Position numbers and translations under genes: made by a program
Notes under the pieces: model-generated
Told to the model about the DNA's origin: nothing
Databases searched by the model: none
What the model saw: the letters and a program-made list of their open reading frames with translations, nothing else
NCBI GenBank assembly: GCA_910574455.1
Contig: CAJSYZ010000008.1
Span: 2,606,707-2,670,706, forward strand
From: Trichaptum fuscoviolaceum
Taxonomy: Eukaryota; Basidiomycota; Agaricomycetes; Hymenochaetales; Trichaptaceae
DNA: 64,000 nucleotides
Reading direction: 5' to 3'
Shown: positions 45,301-54,788 of the stretch, one piece after another
Layout: every line of letters begins with the position of its first letter
Position numbering within the stretch: the stretch's first letter is position 1

Positions 45301-45820
45301 CCTCACAGTACATCAATCAGAAGCCTTAGCAGCTCATTCAGTCGCTGCTATGGTAATGAAAGAACGCACCTTCCGAAACTTCAAACCATTCAACAAAGGA
45401 GACAAAGTTTGGCTAGACTCAAAGAACCTTCGAATTCCCGGTTTATCACAAAAGTTCAAGGAAAAACGCGATGGTCCCTTCAAGATCAAGAAAGTCTTAT
45501 CTCCACTCGTCTATGAATTGGATCTCTCACGGACCAAATGGAAGATACACCCAGTATTCCACGCCGCGCTTCTCGTGAGATACACTGAGACGGAAGCATA
45601 TGGACCACCCCACAGTAACCCCCCACCTGATCTAATCAAAGGACAAGAACAATTCGAAGTAGAAGCCATCCAAGCCCACCATGGGAATGGCACCAGGCGA
45701 CAATATCTTATAAAATGGAAAGGTTACCCCACTTCTGGAAACTCATGGGAACCCGAGTCACATCTTCGGAACGCACAGACCATCCTCAAAGCCTATAAAA
45801 TACTCCATCATCTCACTTGA
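42335..45820 (+). CDS. pol: Pol polyprotein of Ty3 chromovirus A (PR-RT-RNaseH-INT-chromodomain)
   Basis: An uninterrupted frame of 1,161 codons in -1 phase to gag. The protease has LLDTGAEGLFID. The reverse transcriptase has LDIRWGYNNIRI and YMDDILIHA. RNase H starts near FFLETDASKVATGAVL. Integrase has the H2C2 finger (HPGIFNTLEQVRRTYYWPRM to CALCQQ) and the DDE core (MDFITDLP, IISDRGPQFASK, STAYHPQTDGQAERTNQE). The C-terminus is a chromodomain (QYLIKWKGYPTSGNSWEPES), which in chromoviruses guides insertion to heterochromatin. All motifs look intact, so the protein could be active although the 5' LTR is missing. Confidence 0.93.
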   Translation: MNNEEHPQPSLSLNIRLLINSINDNHALRIPITFLYNQKTHKATALLDTGAEGLFIDKTLVENLQIKTIKLQQSLRPRNVDGTFNNAGHITSYVPLRVKLGNAHYAMRFYVTTLGKENFIFGLPWFKKYQPKIDWETGSIQLNRVNISTQLAQQARKRLQPAKPLTDLVPHQYHQFLSLFDEEKVHRFPPSRPYDHAIDLKPDFIPKRHSPYPLSLPQQAALDAFIDENLKNGYIRPSKSPMASPLFFVDKKDGTLRPVQDYRYLNNGTIKNAYPLPLVQDLLDKLHGSHYFIALDIRWGYNNIRIKDGDQWKAAFTTQRGLFEPTVMFFGLCNSPATFQHFMNDILGEEILLNHLLVYMDDILIHAPTLPELISRAQRAFTILEKNDLYFKPTKCFFHTQKLPYLGLIITPNHIQTDPTKIEGITKWPTPTNIKDICSFTGFTNFYRRFIPHYAEITKPLDNLKCKDQPFKWTEVEQKSFDDLKAAFTQHPLLLMPNPHNPFFLETDASKVATGAVLRQHDDNGVLKPIGYISQSLNSAERNYEIYDRELLAIIRALITWKHYLLGSPHPVTLWCDHRNLTYWREARRLSPRQARWHLLLSQSDLHITHVPGKQMIQSDLLSRRADHVKQGENLNESSIMLPKDLFISTLQEQKDQENSEDEEEEDYESDDDLPDTDSLTKSIKESMKKDEFLTNTIAQLKKKLPPARTALKDWFFDNDGILYFKNRIYIPDNLELKRTILRLHHDIPVRAHPGIFNTLEQVRRTYYWPRMQKFVSDYVHGCALCQQMKVNHHPTAPPLMPIAADKHSFPFSHVNMDFITDLPMSHGYDTLLLVIDHDCSKAIVLIPCEKTVDAIETAQLYFDNVYRRFGLLIRIISDRGPQFASKAFQELCKIIGIKSSMSTAYHPQTDGQAERTNQEIEVYLWIYCTAEPENWSRHIPNIEFAHNNRAHAVTKRTPFSLLMGYDPIPLPLKYPKSNVPSVSQRLANLTVHQSEALAAHSVAAMVMKERTFRNFKPFNKGDKVWLDSKNLRIPGLSQKFKEKRDGPFKIKKVLSPLVYELDLSRTKWKIHPVFHAALLVRYTETEAYGPPHSNPPPDLIKGQEQFEVEAIQAHHGNGTRRQYLIKWKGYPTSGNSWEPESHLRNAQTILKAYKILHHLT

Positions 45821-46441
45821 ATGCCCCCATCCAAAAAACTCGTTCACTTCTCATATCCCCACTCATCTAACATCATAAACGACTACACGCTCTTCCCATC
45901 AAACAAACAGCCACCCACACCTGAACCCCATACTGTCGCATTACCGACTACCTCGATTCCAACTCGCCCCATTACCTGGACGCTGTCCGACCTGTATATT
46001 CCGGAGCTTGGTCCAAAGACCACTACGACCCAGACTGGGAGTACAAGTACTTCAAACCCCCCACCGGACTTGGACTCCACATCCCAACAATCTCGGTATT
46101 TCTCATCCACACCTTCTTTAACAACCCTGATTACGCCCACCGACTCATTGACTATTTCAACAAATCTGCTTGTGTTCAACCCCCACTCACAATCACTCGA
46201 CCCATTGTCCGACATCGTCATCACTTCAGCCACTTTGAACCTCGCCGCTCTGACCCTTATTGCACCTGCAGTTGTTGTCACTACGACTGTCCGACTCATT
46301 CCCTCTAAGTTATGCCACCCGCCCGTTCCCAACGCAACCCATCTCGTCACAACCCCTTATTTCGTTCATACACATCATCTCTCCAACCACCAGCCTTACG
46401 TCTTGACAACCACAACCCCTTGCAATCCCGTCGAATCCTAG
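45821..46441 (+). CDS. Accessory ORF 3 of element A (possibly frameshifted)
   Basis: Its ATG abuts the pol stop codon (TGA-ATG). The first 30-odd residues (KLVHFSYPHSSNIINDYTLF) look protein-like, then the frame becomes Thr/Pro-rich. From about 45925 to the TAA at 46306-46308 another frame looks more natural (HYLDAVRPVYSGAW, DPDWEYKYFKPPTGLG, FFNNPDYAHRLIDYFNKSAC) and ends in a Cys-rich CTCSCCHYDC. I suspect a frameshift near 45,920 joins the two in the ancestral protein. I recognise no family. Confidence 0.4.
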   Translation: MPPSKKLVHFSYPHSSNIINDYTLFPSNKQPPTPEPHTVALPTTSIPTRPITWTLSDLYIPELGPKTTTTQTGSTSTSNPPPDLDSTSQQSRYFSSTPSLTTLITPTDSLTISTNLLVFNPHSQSLDPLSDIVITSATLNLAALTLIAPAVVVTTTVRLIPSKLCHPPVPNATHLVTTPYFVHTHHLSNHQPYVLTTTTPCNPVES

Positions 46442-47190
46442 AATTATTCTCAACTCGCACCTTCCACCAACGCCTAAGTCAATCAACATATGATGACACT
46501 CCTCTTCTTGCCAACTGGACCCAATGTTATGACATTGTTACCCGAAACCAAGAGATTCTCGAACCCTCCATTGCCATTATCGAAGGAGCTCTCCATCTCC
46601 TGCAACGGACTCAAGAGTCATTCCAAGACATGCGACAATTTGCCCTCACGGAACTCCTCGAAACAGCGCCTCAAGAGTTATTTGCCCCATTGGTCATCGA
46701 CCTCACCACTGATGACGACATCATCGACCTCACTAAAGACCTTGCTGACCAAGTACCTCACCCACCCCTTCACTCCGTCGGCACTCAAGTGCCAGAACGC
46801 AAAGAACTCATCAATCGCCTGTCCGAACCCATTCATCTGCAATCGCCAATACAGTTACAAGAAGACCAAGAGTATCGTGTCAACACAGCCCCACCTTCAC
46901 CCACATACAGCCCGAAAGTCGACAACAATCCTTTTACGTCTATGTCCTTGGACCCCAAGGAATGCACACAACACTCCGCTGTCGACCACCACTACAACTT
47001 GGCCGCATCCACCTGCGAATTTTATACATGTTCATATTGCAACATACGTGCACCTGGACACACTATCATTGGCTGCCCCAAGTACATATGTCCCTCATGT
47101 GGACAACACGATGGTCATGACGATGAATGCGCATCCAACCGAATTGCTCAACAACGTATAACAAAGAGAAACCCACCTGCAAGCAACTAA
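46312..47190 (+). CDS. Accessory ORF 4 of element A: tandem SIM-like motifs and paired zinc knuckles
   Basis: A 292-codon frame lies between pol and the 3' LTR. Residues about 135-150 read LVIDLTTDDDIIDLTKD. This contains two copies of the SUMO-interaction consensus (V/I)(V/I)DLT, each followed by acidic residues or threonine. The C-terminus carries two CCHC-like knuckles, CSYCNIRAPGHTIIGC and CPSCGQHDGHDDEC, and a basic end. No transmembrane segment or env-like signal is seen. Extra ORFs downstream of pol are known in some Ty3 elements; this combination is not one I recognise. Confidence 0.6.
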   Translation: MPPARSQRNPSRHNPLFRSYTSSLQPPALRLDNHNPLQSRRILELFSTRTFHQRLSQSTYDDTPLLANWTQCYDIVTRNQEILEPSIAIIEGALHLLQRTQESFQDMRQFALTELLETAPQELFAPLVIDLTTDDDIIDLTKDLADQVPHPPLHSVGTQVPERKELINRLSEPIHLQSPIQLQEDQEYRVNTAPPSPTYSPKVDNNPFTSMSLDPKECTQHSAVDHHYNLAASTCEFYTCSYCNIRAPGHTIIGCPKYICPSCGQHDGHDDECASNRIAQQRITKRNPPASN

Positions 47191-47338
47191 AGTACCTGTT
47201 GCTAACCCGGATACCCTATTGGCGTTAACTTCGCTTATATGGCATGTTTTTCCTTATTGTCTATTGGACTTAATTTGTCCCTATAACGGCCATTTTCTTT
47301 ACTGATTTCCACTACGTTTCAATTTAAGAACGGGGTAA
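47191..47338 (+). other. 3' untranslated region and polypurine tract of element A
   Basis: Non-coding sequence leads to AATTTAAGAACGGGGTAA, a polypurine tract directly before the LTR start TGTTATG. Confidence 0.6.
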
Positions 47339-47805
47339 TGTTATGTTTTCTTACTATGTCAGCGGCCCCCATTACTCCGAACCCTTTGCCCTATTTGTTT
47401 CTATTCTTGTTCTGCTCAGTCATCCTCCAATGTAACCCTCAACCCTCAGCCAATCCCGATGTTACACATGTACCCTTTGCCCTAACCCTCTGCCCACCGC
47501 TCTCACACTATTATTAGTAGCCTATCGTCTACTTTCTTATTGTTCTCTTCTTACTCATCTTCCGATGTACCTTTGCTCCGCAGCTACAGTATATAAACCC
47601 CTGTACTTAGCATGATCGAACTCTAAGTTCGATCTCCTTTGTCAAACCCCCCGTCTCTAGTCTCTGCTATACATCTGTCTCTCTCTACTCTACATCGTAG
47701 GCCTTTGTCCATACAACACTTAGTGTCGAGCCCTAGCTCCACTATCACTGAGCAACTTAACGTTGCGTTCCCCAACTATACGAGACCGTAAGTTGAGACG
47801 TAACA
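47339..47805 (+). mobile_element. 3' LTR of Ty3 element A
   Basis: The 467-bp unit starts TGTTATG and ends CGTAACA (TG...CA). A TATATAAACCCC box lies at about 47590 and marks the promoter. It directly follows the polypurine tract. A related LTR is at 48192-50157. Confidence 0.8.
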
Positions 47806-48191
47806 AACACTGTACTTCATTCAATCAGATGCTCTATATCATGCAGCAATTGCTGTAAGCTCATTCAATGAGTGTCTCCAGTACATTCAGCAAACACTGT
47901 ATTTCATTCAATGAACTAACTGGCAGGACTGCCAACCCGGCATAGACTAGCTTGCTATTGCAGCAGCCTTACCTTCCGATTTTCATTTCTCTTGATGGTC
48001 TACTTATTCGTTTGCTTTTCTTATTATTGGTCTTAATTTAACCCTATAGCATTTGATTTCTATCTCTATCTCTCTCATGCTTCATCCATTATTGATCTTA
48101 ACTTGATCCTATAAGCATTGTATTTGTCTTTGAAATTCTCGCATTCGCAATGTCTTGCTACTACGGAATTTCAAGCTTAGAGACAGGGTAC
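47806..48191 (+). mobile_element. 3' internal end of a second, related Ty3 element
   Basis: About 385 bp of non-coding sequence ends in a purine-rich tract (AGAGACAGGGTAC) immediately before another TGTTATG LTR, the same arrangement as in element A. No coding frame remains. Confidence 0.5.
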
Positions 48192-48311
48192 TGTTATGCA
48201 TCAAGCATATGGACCATGTTTACCTTTGTTTACCTCTTGTAACCCGATTAGGCTACGCTTACCTTTATCCCTCGGACTTTACCATTTAACCTTTTTACCT
48301 TTAACCTTCGG

Positions 48312-49743
48312 TAGTGAATAGCATGAGCAGTACCCACAGGTATAGGTACCCGTACCTGCGGGTACAACATTTTTTACCTCTGGATGACAACCTGTAGGTA
48401 ATTACATAACAGGTACCTGTACCCACAGGTATGCCTACAGGTATATGGGCATACCTGGTCATAGCAGGTACCCGAAGGTAAAGACTTACGGAAGAGGTGA
48501 TAACCCACCCACCACCACTCATCCCCAACCTTGTAGGTGCCTAGATTGCGAAGAATCAGTCCATGGAGCCAACTACGCTAATTGACAGCTTACCCCGAGA
48601 GATGACAGCCATGCACATTTGCCTGAGCTGGACGGCGGGACCACCCGCGATGCAGGGCAAAAGCAGCAAGGAGGCATTAAATCTCCTTCTTTGCGCCACC
48701 CAAGGTGGGGAACTTGAATGCATTTGAGGCGCAGTATGGGATGATGTCCTTGATTGCAAGGAGAATGGGCTAAGAAGTGAGTTTGGAGGGAACGGCAAAG
48801 CATGAGCGGAGCAAGGTATTTGAGGAAGTTAAGATTTTTGGTAAGGCAAGCAGAATGTTGGAAGCCGACGTCAGCTGCACACGCTTGCGCATCCTTTCTC
48901 TGTGAAGGAAGAGGTACAGCACGAGCAACTCTTTGATGTAGTGTTCGTAGTCATCCTGATTCTTGGTTTCAACATCTCTACAAGACCATGCATTAGAACA
49001 TATTATATGATTGAGCAAGAGAGACTTACAGAGATATAATCTTCCAGCAAATTTGCACAGCTGCTCAAACTTGTGTCCGCCAGAGAATTCTGTCTTGTGC
49101 ATGCCGCTGTCCTTGCCGGCCCAGATAGCCTTATATCAGTTCACCTCAGCGATATTCAGCTTGTGCGCATGCAAGCGATAACTTGAGTCCAAATGGGTGC
49201 GATTTTCTTGCAGTGGCCACACCTGTCAAAAATTCATTAATTGATTATTTCCGGGTGAGAAGAGAAACACACCTATAAACATAGAAGGTGCATTGGTCTC
49301 AGCGTTGACCAACGGATGCTAGGTGAGCTGTTCAGCGTATGTCAAGGATATTCGATGGTGTCAAGTGCGGATGTGCCGCCAATGCGCAGGTTGGACCGTG
49401 TGGCTACATCCGCCGCTGAGCTTCGCAAAAAGGGCGGAAAGGGATAGCACTTTGAGGTGGACTGTTGATGCTGCGCCTGAGTAGCAACAACGGGAGTTGT
49501 CATGGACGGCCAGCACGCGGTATTGGGAGCAGAGAGTGTTGAGCAAGATGTGTTGCGGCCAAAGATGACGCGTCAACCCTCTTCACCAAATAAGGCAGGT
49601 ACCTGTGGGTACATGACTTGAAAATTAATGCCTGCCGGGTATGCCAAGCCAGGTACCTGTACCCATATACCTGTTACCTGTGGGCAGCTTGGCAGGTACC
49701 TGTGACAGATACCCGGGTAGAGCCCTACCCATGCTATTCACTA
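48312..49743 (-). mobile_element. hAT-like element X, copy 3, with perfect 8-bp target duplication
   Basis: A full 1,432-bp copy with ends TAGTGAATAGC...GCTATTCACTA. ACCTTCGG occurs directly on both sides (48304-48311 and 49744-49751). An 8-bp duplication is diagnostic of hAT-superfamily transposition. Near identity to the other two copies indicates recent movement. Confidence 0.92.
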
Positions 49744-49810
49744 ACCTTCGGTGCCCCAGGTAGCCCCCTTTTACTGCCTCTTTGTTTACATTGCCCCTTT
49801 GCTTTACCAT

Positions 49811-49913
49811 AGCCCCAGTTAGCCCTACGTAGCCCCAGTTAGCCCCATTTCCCCTGTTTCACAGTTAGCCCCAGTTAGCCCCAGTTAGCCCCAGCTAGCC
49901 CCAGAAGCGTGTT
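49811..49913. repeat. Tandem AGCCCCAGTT (10-bp) array in LTR A2
   Basis: About eight units of AGCCCCAGTT or close variants run through this part of the LTR, upstream of the TATA-like box. Confidence 0.8.
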
Positions 49914-50157
49914 CTATTTATGTTTCTCTCCTCTGTAGTATATAAACCCTGTACATATCGCCCCAGGATGACACTTAAGTCAATCCTCCTATAGTCTTTC
50001 ACACCATCGTGCCAAAGACTCTGTTCACCCACGACTTCCGAGCTTAAGAGAGCCTCGTTAAAGCGCCCACTCTTATCTCACCACTTGTTTGTTCACAAAC
50101 AACGCTTTTGTCACTTATCATTTCCGTGATAAGTCTTCCAAAGCCGTGAACGTAACA

Positions 50158-52337
50158 CGGGGAGACAGAGTCAGAATCGTGACCGGGAATCTCAGAGCGG
50201 GATTTGTGCGGGAATCTTAGCGCGGGATTCGTGCGGGAATCTTAGTGCGGGATTCATGCGGGAATCTCAGAGCGGGATTCTGAGCAGGACTCAAGGCGGG
50301 ATTTGCAGAGCGGGATCCGGGACAAGACAGAGACAAGAGAGCCAGAGAGCAGGCGTGCTCAGGACGGGAGCAGAGAGCTCAGGATAACCGGGATCTCAAG
50401 GCAACACTTCTGTATCAGGAGGAGGTTCCCTAAGGAAGCACTCAACAAGTCAGCATTGTAAAACTACACTAGAGACAAGACAGAAACACACCTAAGGAAG
50501 CACTCAACAAGAGGACAAAAGTGAGTGCTCCTTACGGTGGCGACAGGTATTTATCTACTGGGCAGAATCTACAGGGAACGGGCATGCACAAACGCGCAAC
50601 TAACTAGTTACACAATCTTGCGGGCGAAGGCCGCGCATACAGTGATGTGAATCCGGGAACCGGGATTCGGTGCGGGGAACATCTGGGCAAGATCTAAGGG
50701 AACAAGCATGAAGCATGGTCAAGTGAAACAAAGAGAACTAAAGGAATGTAATTGTGCGCGAGGTATCAGGCTGGCGCTCAGGCAGCGGGGTAACAAGCGT
50801 GGGGGGCAGATGTAATGCATACATCGTCTTGGGATAAGTTGCAGGCAACTTCTGGCGTGGATCAGGGTTGCGGGGGATCGACAGGGACCAACCTCAAAGA
50901 GGCCGGTGCTTCGATGTCGTAACGAAGCCTAATTGCGAGGCGCGCGCGGGGCAGGGCGACTAAGGACGGGGTTCGAGTCCTTGCGGACAATGAGATCAAT
51001 CCCGCACACGGGGTGGCGGGAATGTGGTCTGCGGGCCGGGACGGAACGCTACTAGCGAGACTAGTTGGCTGGCACGTGCGTGGCCAGGCCAATCACCTGG
51101 GGCTATCTCAGGACGGGGTTAGCATTGAGGAGCAGGGAAGCTAAGGGGTTTCCCGTGGACAATGGGAAACCAGCGAGATTCGCGACGGGATTCGAGCGGG
51201 GGATCGAGACAGGGTTTGACCGGGAATCGAGACAGGGTTTGACCGGGAATCGTAACGGGATTCTTTCGGGAATCAGAGCGGGGACTTAGCTGGGGTTGCG
51301 ATGGGAATTGTGACGGGATCGAAGGCGGGAATCCTGCGGGGGATTTGCGCAGGGATTTGAGACGGGACGCGAGGCGGGAAACGAGCGGGATTTCGACTGG
51401 GATCGTGCGGGGGAAAGGAGCGGGATTCCAACCGGGAAGCGAGCGGGGTTTCTACCGGGAACAAGCGGGGGAGTCTGGCGGGACTCTAGTCGGGAAACGA
51501 GCGGGGGGAGTTTGGCGGGACTCCAACCGGGACGAGTGGGGGAGTCTTGACAGGACTCCAACCGTGAACGAGCGTGGGTTGCGGGATTGTCAGAGGGGAC
51601 GCTTGACAGCGTTTGCGGCGAGGTGGGATTCCTGGCGGGGCAGGCTAGGGACGAACGAGGGCAGGTCGAGAGGCACGGGATGTCGAAGGGGTTAGCTAGG
51701 GCACCGCGGCAGGACGAGCACAGGGCAGGGTTCGTGACCGGGCAGGATTGCGGGACAACAATCCTTGACTGCTGTCGTGTTGGCTTACTCAAGGCCAGAC
51801 AGAGGTCGGCTTGGGACGCAGTGGATTTATCTCCTAACTGCACTTCATGACTGTGGGCGCGAGGCCGGGATCTTGTATCCGGGCATAGTCGAGAACCTAT
51901 GAGGTCTCGGGATAGCTATGGCTATGGCTATGGCTGTGGCAGGCTATGGCTATGGCTGTGGCTATGGTGAGTGACTTCGGGACTATGGCGAGGTATGGGG
52001 TTCGCTGGAGCGGGGAACAGAGCATGACGGGAGCGGGGAGCGAGCGGGGGATCATCCTAGAGTCTGGGGAACGACGAGGCGGGCTAGGGATGGATCGAGA
52101 CACGGGGACGAGGCGGGGAACTGACGAGGAGACGTGGGCGAGGACAAGCAGGGGCGAGGAGGTTGTAGCGGGGCGGAACTCTTAGCAGGAGAATGCATGG
52201 CGAAGCAGAGGTTCTTCCGGGATCAGAGAGCGGGGGATCCTTTCGGGATCTAGCCAAGGTCGCAATCCTGGGTTTCAGTATACCGGATTCTGTTCGGGAT
52301 TGCCTTAGACATGTTGGGGTCCTGGGGGATCCCGACA
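50158..52337 (+). mobile_element. Long GC-rich LTR family B copy, 5'-truncated
   Basis: The segment is continuous CGGGA-rich sequence ending GGGATCCCGACA at 52337. Its first 390 bp match 37140-37670 and its last 490 bp match the reverse of 32283-32758, which ties all three together as one LTR family. It contains TATGGC hexamer repeats (about 51912-51966). No ORF has domain support, although several long GC-rich frames exist. Whether the central 1.3 kb (50549-51846) belongs to the LTR or is a further insertion is unclear. Confidence 0.55.
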
Positions 52338-52628
52338 CACAGCGCGTAAAAGTCATCTGGTCGTTCGCCCAATCGATCTCTGGGTTGTGGAGTCGCAGCC
52401 AGTCGACCCCAATAATCAGGGGATAGCCCCCAATGTCCGCCACCACTGCAGTCACGTTCTCAGTGTGCGATCCGACTGTTAAACTAATTGGCACTTCATC
52501 TGTGAGCCAGCCCACATTGTTCAAAGAGTTGTCTGCATTGTACAACCGCGTACGAGGGACCAAAGGTCTTGTACGGAGCCCGAACCGTTTGACAACTGTA
52601 CAGTTAATAAATATCGATGAGGCCCCAC
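52338..52628 (-). mobile_element. Ty3 protease fragment
   Basis: On the minus strand the frame reads GASSIFINCTVVKRFGLRTR, then VPISLTVGSHTENVTAVVAD and GVDWLRLHNPEIDWANDQM. This is a retropepsin fold lacking its first strand. It is cut by LTR C at 52629 and by LTR B at 52337. Confidence 0.75.
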
Positions 52629-53204
52629 TGTTACGACCTAGAGTGGTTCCTTCGCCTTCGAGACCCTGAATCGGACACGGACAACGATCGGACGCAATGA
52701 GCGGTGGTTCTCACTCTGAGAAGCACTTTACAAGTCAATTAAGCTATTCTACACATCAGAGCTAAAGATAAACACATCACCTGAGAAGCACTTTACAAGA
52801 GGCCAAAAGTGGAGTGCTTCGCAGGGGGATCCGCGGTTTTGATGAACAAAGGTTAAAACTATACAGTACCAAGCCACTGGACCCTGATCCAACTAGGTCC
52901 GACCTGCACTGCTCACGTAAGTCGGAGTTCGGGGTCCCGCTTTAGTCGGGGTCCCGCATCGGTAGAGCGGAGGTTCGAGTCGGAGTGGTGGAAGAAAGAA
53001 AGAAAAGGGAATTGCTTGCAGGGCGCTTGTCCTAGCGGCCTGCAAACATACATGCAAGTAATCTACGCAAAAAGGAAGAGAATCGGAGTCAAAGATAGTC
53101 CGCTTTCGGAGCAGACATGTCGGGGATCCGACTCGGAGTGTGATCGGAAAAGAAAATAAAAGAAAAATAAAAGAAATAAAATAACCTGAGGCGGATTCCT
53201 GACA
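52629..53204 (-). mobile_element. LTR C, left copy (3' LTR of minus-strand Ty3 element C)
   Basis: The 576-bp unit reads TGTTACGACCTAGAGTGG...TTCCTGACA on the plus strand and matches 63213-63783. On the minus strand a purine tract (GGAGAGGGATAA) precedes it, as expected for a 3' LTR. Confidence 0.88.
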
Positions 53205-53849
53205 TTATCCCTCTCCAAGGGCGCTCCTAAAGAGCGCGCGTGTTTGTTAGCGAATGGCGTCGGGGTACCGACAATAGAACTTGCGGATAACGGCGGGGGC
53301 ATGCTCCATGTCCGCGGCATTGATCCATTGGTCTTCCTCGGGTCCATAGCCTTTCCAGCAAACCAAATACTGCAGAGTCCGACCTCGACCGCTTCAGCGC
53401 GAATTAAGGACTTTGAATACTTCGTATTTGACGTCGCCGTCGACGTTTATGGGCTCTGGCGGTGTCTGGACACGACCAGGAATAGTGTCCGGTGTATACT
53501 TTGTGAGAAGCAACACATGGAACACTGGGTGAATCCGCATAGTCGGGGGCAGCTGAAGCTTGTAATTCAAGAGTCCGATCTTCCGCAAAACCGTGTAGGG
53601 TCCGAGTCTCCGCGGATTCAGCTTGCGCGTGCCCAGTATTGTGATATTCCGTGCGTCGAGCCATACCTTGTCTCCTGGTCGAATGTCCGGCGTGTCTGCA
53701 TGTCCCTGGTCGTAGTACCGCTTCATCCGCTCCGCTGCGACTTCGAAAGCCGCGCAAGCATCCTCCTGAGCCTTCTGAAGCAGGTCGAGTCGGTCATCCG
53801 CAGCTGGAACCGTTGAAAGTCCGGCACTTGGTACAATAGTGAACTCGGG
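53205..53849 (-). mobile_element. Integrase C-terminus and chromodomain of Ty3 element C
   Basis: The minus-strand frame (53849 to 53394) includes KVWLDARNITI, KLNPRRLGPYTVL and RIHPVFHVLLL, the integrase GPY/F region. It is followed by a chromodomain (YLVCWKGYGPEEDQWINAAD) after an in-frame TGA at about 53392-53394. The segment is cut by Y copy 2 at 53850. Confidence 0.8.
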
Positions 53850-54065
53850 CAAACACATAATGGTGTATCTTCTGAATATAGCCCATATTATGGGGTGAAT
53901 TATTCACTCACATGAATGATTCACCTGAATGATTCTGTATTATATTGATAATAAATTACACCTTATGCAGAAGATAGATGAATAAATCATGAATGATTCC
54001 AGGACAAAAATGAATTATATTATTTGCAATTTAAATGAGTATAAACACATATTAGGATATCTTGT

Positions 54066-54608
54066 CTACAACTTAAATGAGGAAGGCACTGAATCTAACT
54101 TCACATCATTCTCCGGCTTACTCAATGGTAATGATGAGTACATTGTATCAGCACCATCTTTGTCTAGATCCCGAGTACAGAGAGACCCATCATCCTCACG
54201 CGCGTTCCGCGTGCACGTGTACAACTCAACTCTCACCTCCAGCTCCGCAAGCATCACAAACGAGTCGTCATCCACTTTCACAACGAAGTCCGGGCACACC
54301 CACGGCGCCTGGCGGCCCGTCATGTGCGATTCCTGTCGCGTAGAATATGGGTTATGCTTTGCAAGCGGCACAACTTTCGCGTTCGTCGTGTTCAAATATG
54401 AGAATTTTGGCAGAGCGTGCAGTGTGTTGTTTTCGGGCAGAGGCGGCACCCTCGATGCCCAGTTAAAGACGCATGCGTTTTGCCGTAGTTCATGTTCTCC
54501 CATATGGCTAGAACAAATCCTCTCATTGAAAGTGAGATGGCCAATCATGTGCATAAGGATAGGTGAAGGGGAAGATAACAAGTTAGCGGGAATTGTTGAG
54601 ACGGTCAA
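54066..54608 (-). pseudogene. Captured GT31-type glycosyltransferase fragment in Y copy 2
   Basis: A 180-codon minus-strand frame contains VVPLAKHNPYSTRQESHMTG and FVVKVDDDSFVMLAELEVRV. The DDD metal-binding motif of GT31 galactosyltransferases is intact here, unlike in copy 1. The anchor segment and further gene pieces lie on the other side of the LINE (about 60,420-60,540). Confidence 0.65.
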
Positions 54609-54788
54609 AGCAGTGAAAGGTGACGCACTCTCTGCCTCAAGTTAAATCCGCTTCTCCCAGATGCTCGTAGGATTACCAATTACAAATCGCTTCAATCGTC
54701 CTACTTGTCCCTATCCCATCATCGCCCGACCTGGACCATTTCGACTGTGCTTGTGGGACGCTCAGGTGTAATGAGCATGCGGCGTTCT

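Larger units (their letters stand above)
48192..50157 (+). mobile_element. LTR A2, interrupted by X copy 3
   Basis: The LTR begins TGTTATGCATC and ends GTGAACGTAACA. Without X copy 3 and its 8-bp duplication it is about 526 bp. A TATATAAACCC box is at about 49939. It includes an AGCCCCAGTT tandem array. Confidence 0.75.

Noticed and set aside
50950..50985. tRNA-like B-box GGTTCGAGTCC
   Set aside because: There is no upstream A-box and no cloverleaf. T-arm pairing is poor, and the site lies in GC-rich LTR sequence.
51286..51843. 185-codon minus-strand ORF in LTR B
   Set aside because: It arises from low-complexity CGGGA sequence with no stop codons, is not conserved in the other LTR B copies, and has no domain.
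52955..52995. Second tRNA-like B-box in LTR C
   Set aside because: The surrounding bases do not fold as a tRNA; probably chance or an old tRNA-derived scrap in the LTR.
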